DNA from: Sepiola atlantica
Lineage: Eukaryota; Mollusca; Cephalopoda; Sepiida; Sepiolidae
Assembly (NCBI GenBank): GCA_963556195.1
Contig: CAUVYP010001208.1
Location: 1,116,001 to 1,180,000 of the forward strand
DNA length: 64,000 bases
Reading direction: 5' to 3'
Shown in pieces: positions 1 through 11,781 of this stretch (the first letter of the stretch is position 1; every line of letters begins with the position of its first letter). Both the position numbers and the translations under genes were made by a program. Under the pieces are notes generated by a model. It worked only from the letters and a program-made list of their open reading frames with translations, had not been told where the DNA came from and did not search any database.

Positions 1-63
1 TGCAGCTCTTGTACTGCCGGAGATATGTCGATACAAACTGAATACGCAAAACATCAACCAAAT
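1..63. repeat. Partial monomer at left edge
   Basis: These are the last 63 bp of a monomer cut by the window edge. They run from the TGCAGCTCTTGTACTGCCGG block to an A-rich tail that has CAACCAAAT instead of the usual CAACAAAAT. The same tail variant precedes other L-M pairs (for example before 4,714, 12,154 and 25,545), so this is probably a G-type monomer. The array continues to the left. Confidence 0.9.
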
Positions 64-1923
64 TTAGCGCGTTTTAAAGTTGATATCGCTTTTGTTTATA
101 ACTTCCACATTTATTCGAATTGTGCAACGAAACTTTGCAGACAATCTCGAATAGGCCTTGTCTACTGAAGTACTAAGTTTCAGAAGTGCAGCTCTTGTAC
201 TTCCGGAGATATGTCGATACAAACTGAATACGCAAAACATCAACAAAATTTTGCGCGTTTTAAAGTTGATATCGCTTTTGTTTATAACTTCCACATTTAT
301 TCGAATTGTGCAACGAAACTTTGCAGACAGTCTCGAATAGGCTTTTTCTACTGAAGTACGAAGTTTCAGAAGTGCAGCTCTTGTACTGCCGGAGATATGT
401 CGATACAAACTGAATACGCAAAACATCAACAAAATTTAGCGCGTTTTAAAGTTGATATCGCTTTTGTTTATAACTTCCACATTTATTCGAATTGTGCAAC
501 AAAACTTGGCAGACAGTCGCGGAGACACATTTCCTACTGAAGTACCAAGTGTCAGAAGTGCAGCTCTTGTACTGCCGGAGATATGTCGATACAAACTGAA
601 TACGCAAAACATCAACAAAATTTAGCGCGTTTTAAAGTGGATATCGCTTTTGTTTATAGCTTCCACATTTATTCGAATTGTGCAACGAAACTTTGCAGAC
701 AGTCTCGAATAGGCCCTTACTACTGAAGTACCAAGTTTCAGAAGTGCAGCTCTTGTACTGCCGGAGATATGTCGATACAAACTGAATACGCAAAACATCA
801 ACAAAATTTAGCGCGTTTTAAAGTTGATATCGCTTTTGTTTATAACTTCCACATTTATTCGAATTGTGCAACGAAACTTTGCAGACAGTCGCGGAGACAC
901 ATTACTTACTGAAGTACCAAGTTTCAGAAGTGCAGCTCTTGTACTGCCGGAGATATGTCGATACAAACTGAATACGCAAAACATCAACAAAATTTAGCGC
1001 GTTTTAAAGTTGATATCGCTTTTGTTTACAACTCTCACATTTATTCGAATTGTGCAACGAAACTTTGCAGACAGTCGCGGAGACACATTTCCTACTGAAG
1101 TACCAAGTTTCAGAAGTGCAGCTCTTGTACTGCCGGAGATATGTCGATACAAACTGAATACGCAAAACATCAACAAAATTTAGCGCGTTTTAAAGTTGAT
1201 ATCGCTTTTGTGTATAACTTCCACATTTATTGGAATTGTGCAACGAAACTTTGCAGACAGTCCCGAATGGGCCTTTTCTACTGAAGTACCAAGTTTAAGA
1301 AGTGCAGCTCTTTTACTGCCGGAGATATGTCGATACAAACTGAATACGCAAAACATCAACAAAATTTAGCGCGTTTTAAAGTTGATATCGCTTTTGTTTA
1401 TAACTTCCACATTTATTCGAATTGTGCAACGAAACTTTGTAGACAGTCGCGGAGACACATTTCCTACTGAAGTACCAAGTTTCAGAAGTGCAGCTATTGT
1501 ACTGCCGGAGATATGTCGATACAAACTGAATACGCAAAACATCAACAAAATTTAGCGCGTTTTAAAGTTGATATCGCTTTTGTTAATAACTTCCACATTT
1601 ATTCGAATTGTGCAACAAAACTTTGCTGACAGTCGCGGAGACACATGTTCTACTGAAGTACGAAGTTTCAGAAGTGCAGCTCTTGTACTGCCGGAGATAT
1701 GTCGATACAAACTGAATACGCAAAACATCAACAAAATTTAGCGCGTTTTAAAGTTGATATCGCTTTTGTTTATAACTTCAACATTTATTCGAATTGTGCA
1801 ACGAAACTTTGTAGACAGTCGCGGAGACACATTTCCTACTGAAGTACCAAGTTTCAGAAGTGCAGCTCTTGTACTGCCGGAGATATGTCGATACAAACTG
1901 AATACGCAAAACATCAACAAAAT
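64..1923. repeat. HOR segment L-M-A-B-C-D-E-F-G-F
   Basis: Ten monomers in the order L, M, A, B, C, D, E, F, G, F. L is marked by CAGACAATCTCGAATAG and by a monomer end with TTTTGCGCG replacing TTTAGCGCG. B carries GTGGATATC and a CCCTTAC cassette tail. D carries AACTCTCACATT. E carries CCCGAATGGGCC. G carries GCTGACAGTC. The A-to-G order is the first seven positions of the 11-monomer HOR; H-K are missing and an extra F is inserted before the next A. Confidence 0.85.
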
Positions 1924-3969
1924 TTAGCGCGTTTTAAAGTTGATATCGCTTTTGTTTATAACTTCCACATTTATTCGAATTGTGCAACAAAACTTGGCAG
2001 ACAGTCGCGGAGACACATTTCCTACTGAAGTACCAAGTGTCAGAAGTGCAGCTCTTGTACTGCCGGAGATATGTCGATACAAACTGAATACGCAAAACAT
2101 CAACAAAATTTAGCGCGTTTTAAAGTGGATATCGCTTTTGTTTATAACTTCCACATTTATTCGAATTGTGCAACGAAACTTTGCAGACAGTCTCGAATAG
2201 GCCCTTACTACTGAAGTCAGAAGTTTCAGAAGTGCAGCTCTTGTACTGCCGGAGATATGTCGATACAAACTGAATACGCAAAACATCAACAAAATTTAGC
2301 GCGTTTTAAAGTTGATATCGCTTTTGTTTATAACTTCCACATTTATTCGAATTGTGCAACGAAACTTTGCAGACAGTCGCGGAGACACATTACTTACTGA
2401 AGTACGAAGTTTAAGAAGTGCAGCTCTTGTACTGCCGGAGATATGTCGATACAAACTGAATACGCAAAACATCAACAAAATTTAGCGCGTTTTAAAGTTG
2501 ATATCGCTTTTGTTTACAACTCTCACATTTATTCGAATTGTGCAACGAAACTTTGCAGACAGTCGCGGAGACACATTTCCTACTGAAGTACCAAGTTTCA
2601 GAAGTGCAGCTCTTGTACTGCCGGAGATATGTCGATACAAACTGAATGCGCAAAACATCAACAAAATTTAGCGCGTTTTAAAGTTGATATCGCTTTTGTG
2701 TATAATTTCCACATTTATTGGAATTGTGCAACGAAACTTTGCAGACAGTCCCGAATGGGCCTTTTCTACTGAAGTACCAAGTTTCAGAAGTGCAGCTCTT
2801 TTACTGCCGGAGATATGTCGATACAAACTGAATACGCAAAACATCAACAAAATTTAGCGCGTTTTAAAGTTGATATCGCTTTTGTTTATAACTTCAACAT
2901 TTATTCGAATTGTGCAACGAAACTTTGTAGACAGTCGCGGAGACACATTTCCTACTAAAGTACCAAGTTTCAGAAGTGCAGCTCTTGTACTGCCGGAGAT
3001 ATGTCGATACAAACTGAATACGCAAAACATCAACAAAATTTAGCGCGTTTTAAAGTTGATATCGCTTTTGTTAATAACTTCCACATTTATTCGAATTGTG
3101 CAACAAAACTTTGCTGACAGTCGCGGAGACACATGTTCTACTGAAGTACGAAGTTTCAGAAGTGCAGCTCTTGTACTGCCGGAGATATGTCGATACAAAC
3201 TGAATACGCAAAACATCAACAAAATTTAGCGCGTTTTAAAGTTGATATCGCTTTTGTTTATAACTTCCACATTTATTCGAATTGTGCAACAAAACTTTGC
3301 AGACAGTCTCGAATAGGCCTTGTCTACTGAAGTACTAAGTTTCAGAAGTGCAGCTCTTGTACTTCCGGAGATCGGTCGATACAAACTGAATACGCAAAAC
3401 ATCAACAAAATTTAGCGCGTTTTAAAGTTGATATCGCTTTTGTGTATAACTTCCACATTTATTCGAATTGTGCAACGAAACTTTGCAGACAGTCTCGAAT
3501 AGGCCTTGTCTACTGAAGTACCAAGTTTCAGAAGTGCAGCTCTTGTACTGCCGGAGATATGTCGATACAAACTGAATACGCAAAACATCAACATAATTTA
3601 GCGCGTTTTAAAGTTGATATCGCTTTTGTTTATAACTTCCACATTTATTCGAATTGTGCAACGAAACTTTGCAGACAGTCTCGAATAGGCCTTGTCTACT
3701 AAAGTACCAAGTTTCAGAAGTGCAGCATTTGTACTGCCGAAGATATGTCGATACAAACTGAATACGCAAAACATCAACAAAATTTAGCGCGTTTTAAAGT
3801 TGATATCGCTTTTGTTTATAACTTCCACATTTATTCGAATTGTGCAACGAGACTTTGCAGACAGTCTCGAATAAGCCTTGTCTACTGAAGTACCAAGTTT
3901 CAGAAGTGCAGCTCTTGTACTGCCGGAGATATGTCGATACAAACTGAATACGCAAAACATCAACAAAAT
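1924..3969. repeat. Canonical 11-monomer HOR copy (A to K), 2,046 bp
   Basis: Eleven monomers in the order A-B-C-D-E-F-G-H-I-J-K, exactly 11 x 186 bp. H is recognised by CTTCCGGAGATCGGTCGA, J by the TAAAGTACC and GCATTTGTACTGCCGAAG variants, and K by CAACGAGACTTTGC with AATAAGCC. The same order recurs at 6,574-8,619 and 22,755-24,800. Rotated versions (D to C) are at 30,752-32,797 and 37,075-39,120. This appears to be the basic HOR of the left and middle parts of the window. Confidence 0.88.
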
Positions 3970-4155
3970 TTAGCGCGTTTTAAAGTTGATATCGCTTTTG
4001 TTTATAACTTCCACATTTATTCGAATTGTGCAACGAAACTTTGCAGACAGTCGCGGAGACACATTTCCTACTGAAGTACCAAGTTTCAGAAGTGCAGCTC
4101 TGGTACTGCCGGAGATATGTCGATACAAACTGAATACGCAAAACATCAACAAAAT
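3970..4155. repeat. Representative Y-type monomer (type N)
   Basis: This is a clean example of the Y class. Outside the cassette it nearly matches the X-type example. The cassette at 4053-4068 reads GCGGAGACACATTTCC, whereas X types carry TCGAATAGGC followed by a variable tail. The two cassettes have equal length, so monomer length stays 186 bp. Y types in the window vary mainly at the cassette end (ATTTCC, ATTACT, ATGTTC, CCATGTTC). Confidence 0.95.
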
Positions 4156-6573
4156 TTAGCGCGTTTTAAAGTTGATATCGCTTTTGTGTATAACTTCCAC
4201 ATTTATTCGAATTGTGCAACGAAACTTTGCAGACAGTCCCGAATGGGCCTTTTCTACTGAAGTTCCAAGTTTCAGAAGTGCAGCTCTTTTACTGCCGGAG
4301 ATATGTCGATACAAACTGAATACGCAAAACATCAACAAAATTTAGCGCGTTTTAAAGTTGATATCGCTTTAGTTTATAACTTCCACATTTATTCGAATTG
4401 TGCAACGAAACTTTGTAGACAGTCGCGGAGACACATTTCCTACTGAAGTACCAAGTTTCAGAAGTGCAGCTTGTGTACTGCCGGAGATATGTCGATACAA
4501 ACTGAATACGCAAAACATCAACAAAATTTAGCGCGTTTTAAAGTTGATATCGCTTTTGTTAATAACTTCCACATTTATTCGAATTGTGCAACAAAACTTT
4601 GCAGACAGTCGCGGAGACACATGTTCTACTGAAGTACGAAGTTTCAGAAGTGCAGCTCTTGTACTGCCGGAGATATGTCAATACAAACTGAATACGCAAA
4701 ACATCAACCAAATTTAGCGCGTTTTAAAGTTGATATCGCTTTTGTTTATAACTTCCACATTTATTCGAATTGTGCAACAAAACTTTGCAGACAATCTCGA
4801 ATAGGCCTTGTCTACTGAAGTACTAAGTTTCAGAAGTGCAGCTCTTGTACTTCCGGAGATATGTCGATACAAACTGAATACGCAAAACATCAACAAAATT
4901 TTGCGCGTTTTAAAGTTGATATCGCTTTTGTTTATAACTTCCACATTTATTCGAATTGTGCAACGAAACTTTGCAGACAGTCTCGAATAGGCTTTTTCTA
5001 CTGAAGTACCAAGTTTCAGAAGTGCAGCTCTTGTACTGCCGGAGATATGTCGATACAAACTGAATACGCAAAACATCAACAAAATTTAGCGCGTTTTAAA
5101 GTTGATATCGCTTTTGTTTATAACTTCCACATTTATTCGAATTGTGCAACAAAGCTTGGCAGACAGTCGCGGAGACACATTTCCTACTGAAGTACCAAGT
5201 GTCAGAAGTGCAGCTCTTGTACTGCCTGAGATATGTCGATACAAACTGAATACGCAAAACATCAACAAAATTTAGCGCGTTTTTAAGTGGATATCGCTTT
5301 TGTTTATAACTTCCACATTTATTCGAATTGTGCAACGAAACTTTGCAGACAGTCTCGAATAGGCCCTTACTACTGAAGTACCAAGTTTCAGAAGTGCAGC
5401 TCTTGTACTGCCGGAGATATGTCGATACAAACTGAATACGCAAAACATCAACAAAATTTAGCGCGTTTTAAAGTTGATATCGCTTTTGTTTATAACTTCC
5501 ACATTTATTCGAATTGTGCAACGAAACTTTGCAGACAGTCGCGGAGACACATTACTTACTGAAGTACCAAGTTTCAGAAGTGCAGCTCTTGTACTGCCGG
5601 AGATATGTCGATACAAACTGAATACGCAAAACATCAACAAAATTTAGCGCGTTTTAAAGTTGATATCGCTTTTGTTTACAACTCTCACATTTATTCGAAT
5701 TGTGCAACGAAACTTTGCAGACAGTCGCGGAGACACATTTCCTACTGAAGTACCAAGTTTCAGAAGTGCAGCTCTTGTACTGCCGGAGATATGTCGATAC
5801 AAACTGAATACGCAAAACATCAACAAAATTTAGCGCGTTTTAAAGTTGATATCGCTTTTGTGTATAACTTCCACATTTATTGGAATTGTGCAACGAAACT
5901 TTGCAGACAGTCCCGAATGGGCCTTTTCTACTGAAGTACCAAGTTTCAGAAGTGCAGCTCTTTTACTGCCGGAGATATGTCGATACAAACTGAATACGCA
6001 AAACATCAACAAAATTTAGCGCGTTTTAAAGTTGATATCGCTTTTGTTTATAACTTAAACATTTATTCGAATTGTGCAACGAAACTTTGTAGACAGTCGC
6101 GGAGACACATTTCCTACTGAAGTACCAAGTTTCAGAAGTGCAGCTATTGTACTGCCGGAGATATGTCGATACAAACTGAATACGCAAAACATCAACAAAA
6201 TTTAGCGCGTTTTAAAGTTGATATCGCTTTTCTTAATAACTTCCACATTTATTCGAATTGTGCAACAAAACTTTGCTGACAGTCGCGGAGACACATGTTC
6301 TACTGAAGTACGAAGTTTCAGAAGTGCAGCTCTTGTACTGCCGGAGATATGTCGATACAAACTGAATACGCAAAACATCAACAAAATTTAGCGCGTTTTA
6401 AAGTTGATATCGCTTTTGTTTATAACTTCCACATTTATTCGAATTGTGCAACGAAACTTAGCAGACAGTCTCGAATAGGCTTTTTCTACTGAAGTACCAA
6501 GTTTCAGAAGTGCAGCTCTTGTACTGCCGGAGATATGTCGATACAAACTGAATACGCAAAACATCAACAAAAT
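3970..6573. repeat. HOR segment N-E'-F-G'-L-M-A-B-C-D-E-F*-G-M
   Basis: Fourteen monomers link two canonical 11-mers. The order is N, E', F, G', L, M, A, B, C, D, E, F*, G, M. F* is an F monomer with AACTTAAACATT in place of AACTTCAACATT. G' has GCAGACAGTC instead of the G-type GCTGACAGTC. The segment 3,970-5,829 recurs in the same order at 24,801-26,660. Confidence 0.82.
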
Positions 6574-8619
6574 TTAGCGCGTTTTAAAGTTGATATCGCT
6601 TTTGTTTATAACTTCCACATTTATTCGAATTGTGCAACGAAACTTTGCAGACAGTCGCGGAGACACATTTCCTACTGAAGTACCAAGTGTCAGAAGTGCA
6701 GCTCTTGTACTGCCGGAGATATGTCGATACAAACTGAATACGCAAAACATCAACAAAATTTAGCGCGTTTTAAAGTGGATATCGCTTTTGTTTATAACTT
6801 CCACATTTATTCGAATTGTGCAACGAAACTTTGCAGACAGTCTCGAATAGGCCCTTACTACTGAAGTACCAAGTTTCAGAAGTGCAGCTCTTGTACTGCC
6901 GGAGATATGTCGATACAAACTGAATACGCAAAACATCAACAAAATTTAGCGCGTTTTAAAGTTGATATCGCTTTTGTTTATAACTTCCACATTTATTCGA
7001 ATTGTGCAACGAAACTTTGAAGACAGTCGCGGAGACACATTACTTACTGAAGTACGAAGTTTCAGAAGTGCAGCTCTTGTACTGCCGGAGATATGTCGAT
7101 ACAAACTGAATACGCAAAACATCAACAAAATTTAGCGCGTTTTAAAGTTGATATCGCTTTTGTTTACAACTCTCACATTTATTCGAATTGTGCAACGAAA
7201 CTTTGCAGACAGTCGCGGAGACACATTTCCTACTGAAGTACCAAGTTTCAGAAGTGCAGCTCTTGTACTGCCGGAGATATGTCGATACAAACTGAATACG
7301 CAAAACATCAACAAAATTTAGCGCGTTTTAAAGTTGATATCGCTTTTGTGTATAACTTCCACATTTATTGGAATTGTGCAACGAAACTTTGCAGACAGTC
7401 CCGAATGGGCCTTTTCTACTGAAGTACCAAGTTTCAGAAGTGCAGCTCTTTTACTGCCGGAGATATGTCGATACAAACTGAATACGCAAAACATCAACAA
7501 AATTTAGCGCGTTTTAAAGTTGATATCGCTTTTGTTTATAACTTCAACATTTATTCGAATTGTGCAACGAAACTTTGTAGACAGTCGCGGAGACACATTT
7601 CCTACTGAAGTACGAAGTTTCAGAAGTGCAGCTCTTGTACTGCCGGAGATATGTCGATACAAACTGAATACGCAAAACATCACCAAAATTTAGCGCGTTT
7701 TAAAGTTGATATCGCTTTTGTTAATAACTTCCACATTTATTCGAATTGTGCAACAAAACTTTGCTGACAGTCGCGGAGACACATGTTCTACTGAAGTACG
7801 AAGTTTTAGAAGTGCAGCTCCTTTACTGCCGGAGATATGTCGATACAAACTGAATACGCAAAACATCAACAAAATTTAGCGCGTTTTAAAGTTGATATCG
7901 CTTTTGTTTATAACTTCCACATTTATTCGAATTGTGCAACGAAACTTTGCAGACAGTCTCGAATAGGCCTTGTCTACTGAAGTACTAAGTTTCAGAAGTG
8001 CAGCTCTTGTACTTCCGGAGATCGGTCGATACAAACTGAATACGCAAAACATCAACAAAATTTAGCGCGTTTTAAAGTTGATATCGCTTTTGTGTATAAC
8101 TTCCACATTTATTCGAATTGTGCAACAAAACTTTGCAGACAGTCTCGAATAGGCATTTTCTACTGAAGTACCAAGTTTCAGAAGTGCAGCTCTTGTACTG
8201 CCGGAGATATGTCGATACAAACTGAATACGCAAAACATCAACATAATTTAGCGCGTTTTAAAGTTGATATCGCTTTTGTTTATAACTTCCACATTTATTC
8301 GAATTGTGCAACGAAACTTTGCAGACAGTCTCGAATAGGCCTTGTCTACTAAAGTACCAAGTTTCAGAAGTGCAGCATTTGTACTGCCGAAGATATGTCG
8401 ATACAAACTGAATACGCAAAACATCAACAAAATTTAGCGCGTTTTAAAGTTGATATCGCTTTTGTTTATAACTTCCACATTTATTCGAATTGTGCAACGA
8501 GACTTTGCAGACAGTCTCGAATAAGCCTTGTCTACTGAAGTACCAAGTTTCAGAAGTGCAGCTCTTGTACTGCCGGAGATATGTCGATACAAACTGAATA
8601 CGCAAAACATCAACAAAAT
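6574..8619. repeat. Canonical 11-monomer HOR copy (A to K), 2,046 bp
   Basis: Second complete A-to-K copy. It differs from the 1,924-3,969 copy by scattered substitutions. One example is the I monomer, with AGGCATTTTC here instead of AGGCCTTGTC. Another is G, which has TTTTAGAAG and CTCCTTTAC near 7,804-7,825. The order and length are identical. Confidence 0.88.
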
Positions 8620-11600
8620 TTAGCGCGTTTTAAAGTTGATATCGCTTTTGTTTATAACTTCCACATTTATTCGAATTGTGCAACAAAACTTGGCAGACAG
8701 TCGCGGAGACACATTTCCTACTGAAGTACCAAGTGTCAGAAGTGCAGCTCTTGTACTGCCGGAGATATGTCGATACAAACTGAATACGCAAAACATCAAC
8801 AAAATTTAGCGCGTTTTAAAGTGGATATCGCTTTTGTTTATAACTTCCACATTTATTCGAATTGTGCAACGAAACTTTGCAGACAGTCTCGAATAGGCCC
8901 TTACTACTGAAGTACCAAGTTTCAGAAGTGCAGCTCTTGTACTGCCGGAGATATGTCGATACAAACTGAATACGCAAAACATCAACAAAATTTAGCGCGT
9001 TTTAAAGTTGATATCGCTTTTGTTTATAACTTCCACATTTATTCGAATTGTGCAACGAAACTTTGCAGACAGTCGCGGAGACACATTACTTACTGAAGTA
9101 ACAAGTTTCAGAAGTGCAGCTCTTGTACTGCCGGAGATATGTCGATACAAACTGAATACGCAAAACATCAACAAAATTTAGCGCGTTTTAAAGTTGATAT
9201 CGCTTTTGTTTACAACTCTCACATTTATTCGAATTGTGCAACGAAACTTTGCAGACAGTCGCGGAGACACATTTCCTACTGAAGTACCAAGTTTCAGAAG
9301 TGCAGCTCTTGTACTGCCGGAGATATGTCGATACAAACTGAATACGCAAAACATCAACAAAATTTAGCGCGTTTTAAAGTTGATATCGCTTTTGTGTATA
9401 ACTTTCACATTTATTGGAATTGTGCAACGAAACTTTGCAGACAGTCCCGAATGGGCCTTTTCTACTGAAGTACCAAGTTTCAGAAGTGCAGCTCTTTTAC
9501 TGCCGGAGATATGTCGATACAAACTGAATACGCAAAACATCAACAAAATTTAGCGCGTTTTAAAGTTGATATCGCTTTTGTTTATAACTTCCACATTTAT
9601 TCGAATTGTGCAACAAAACTTGGCAGACAGTCGCGGAGACACATTTCCTACTGAAGTACCAAGTGTCAGAAGTGCAGCTCTTGTACTGCCGGAGATATGT
9701 CGATACAAACTGAATACGCAAAACATCAACAAAATTTAGCGCGTTTTAAAGTTGATATCGCTTTTGTTAATAACTTCCACATTTATTCGAATTGTGCAAC
9801 AAAACTTTGCTGACAGTCGCGGAGACACATGTTCTACTGAAGTACGAAGTTTCAGAAGTGCAGCTCTTGTACTGCCGGAGATATGTCGATACAAACTGAA
9901 TACGCAAAACATCAACAAAATTTAGCGCGTTTTAAAGTTGATATCGCTTTTGTTTATAACTTCCACATTTATTCGAATTGTGCAACGAAACTTTGCAGAC
10001 AGTCTCGAATAGGCTTTTTCTACTGAAGTACCAAGTTTCAGAAGTGCAGCTCTTGTACTGCCGGAGATATGTCGATACAAACTGAATACGCAAAACATCA
10101 ACAAAATTTAGCGCGTTTTAAAGTTGATATCGCTTTTGTTTATAACTTCCACATTTATTCGAATTGTGCAACAAAACTTGGCAGACAGTCGCGGAGACAC
10201 ATTTCCTACTGAAGTACCAAGTGTCAGAAGTGCAGCTCTTGTACTGCCGGAGATATGTCGATACAAACTGAATACGCAAAACATCAACAAAATTAAGCGC
10301 GTTTTAAAGTTGATATCGCTTTTGTTTATAACTTCCACATTTATTCGAATTGTGCAACGAAACTTTGCAGACAGTCTCGAATAGGCCCTTACTACTGAAG
10401 TACCAAGTTTCAGAAGTGCAGCTCTTGTACTGCCGGAGATATGTCGATACAAACTGAATACGCAAAACATCAACAAAATTTAGCGCGTTTTAAAGTTGAT
10501 ATCGCTTTTGTTTATAACTTCCACATTTATTCGAATTGTGCAACGAAACTTTGCAGACAGTCGCGGAGACACATTACTTACTGAAGTACGAAGTTTCAGA
10601 AGTGCAGCTCTTGTACTGCCGGAGATATGTCGATACAAACTGAATACGCAAAACATCAACAAAATTTAGCGCGTTTTAAAGTTTATATCGCTTTTGTTTA
10701 TAACTTCAACATTTATTCGAATTGTGCAACGAAACTTTGTAGACAGTCGCGGAGACACATTTCCTACTGAAGTACTAAGTTTCAGAAGTGCAGCTCTTGT
10801 ACTGCCGGAGATATGTCGATACAAACTGAATACGCAAAACATCAACAAAATTTAGCGCGTTTTAAAGTTGATATCGCTTTTGTTAATAACTTCCACATTT
10901 ATTCGAATTGTGCAACAAAACTTTGCTGACAGTCGCGGAGACACATGTTCTACTGAAGTACGAAGTTTCAGAAGTGCAGCTCCTTTACTGCCGGAGATAT
11001 GTCGATACAAACTGAATACGCAAAACATCAACAAAATTTAGCGCGTTTTAAAGTTGATATCGCTTTTGTTTATAACTTCCACATTTATTCGAATTGTGCA
11101 ACGAAACTTTGCAGACAGTCTCGAATAGGCCTTGTCTACTGAAGTACTAAGTTTCAGAAGTGCAGCTCTTGTACTTCCGGAGATCGGTCGATACAAACTG
11201 AATACGCAAAACATCAACAAAATTTAGCGCGTTTTAAAGTTGATATCGCTTTTGTGTATAACTTCCACATTTATTCGAATTGTGCAACGAAACTTTGCAG
11301 ACAGTCTCGAATAGGCATTTTCTACTGAAGTACCAAGTTTCAGAAGTGCAGCTCTTGTACTGCCGGAGATATGTCGATACAAACTGAATACGCAAAACAT
11401 CAACATAATTTAGCGCGTTTTAAAGTTGATATCGCTTTTGTTTATAACTTCCACATTTATTCGAATTGTGCAACGAAACTTTGCAGACAGTCTCGAATAG
11501 GCCTTGTCTACTAAAGTACAAAGTTTCAGAAGTGCAGCATTTGTACTGCCGAAGATATGTCGATACAAACTGAATACGCAAAACATCAACAAAATTTAGC

Positions 11601-11781
11601 GCGTTTTAAAGTTGATATCGCTTTTGTTTATAACTTCCACATTTATTCGAATTGTGCAACGAGACTTTGCAGACAGTCTCGAATAAGCCTTGTCCACTGA
11701 AGTACCAAGTTTCAGAAGTGCAGCTCTTGTACTGCCGGAGATATGTCGATACAAACTGAATACGCAAAACATCAACAAAAT
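8620..11781. repeat. Reshuffled 11-mer derivatives
   Basis: Seventeen monomers: A, B, C, D, E, A, G, M, A, B, C, F, G, H, I, J, K. The order is the 11-mer with deletions and re-insertions: F to K are absent after the first E, an A-G-M triplet is inserted, then A-B-C jumps to F. Each switch keeps the 186-bp phase, as expected for in-register unequal exchange between monomers. Confidence 0.8.
9922..10107. repeat. Representative X-type monomer (type M)
   Basis: This is a clean example of the X class. It starts TTAGCGCGTTTTAAAG, has GATATC at 9940-9945, the palindrome ATTCGAAT at 9971-9978, and the X cassette TCGAATAGGCTTTTTC at 10005-10020. The conserved CTACTGAAGTACCAAG block and a GTCGATAC element follow. 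The A-rich tail runs into the T-rich start of the next monomer. Differences between types concentrate in four places: monomer positions 31-45 (GTTTATAACTTCC variants), the 84-99 cassette, the ACC/ACG/ACT triplet near 110, and the ATGT near 148-151. Confidence 0.95.

Noticed and set aside
9931..9951. Dyad AAA-N3-GATATC-N3-TTT as an operator-like site
   Set aside because: It is a short imperfect dyad repeated in every monomer with no gene nearby. There is no support for a regulatory site.
9922..9955. Phased A-tracts giving intrinsic DNA curvature at the monomer border
   Set aside because: AAAA, AAAATTT, TTTTAAA and TTTT tracts are close together, but their spacing (about 12-16 bp) is not a clean 10-11 bp phase. 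Curvature cannot be claimed without calculation.
9971..9989. Possible CENP-B box in the core (minus strand TTTCGTTGCACAATTCG)
   Set aside because: The left half fits NTTCGNNNNANN but the required CGGG is ATTC here, so only part of the essential positions match. I do not call it a CENP-B box.
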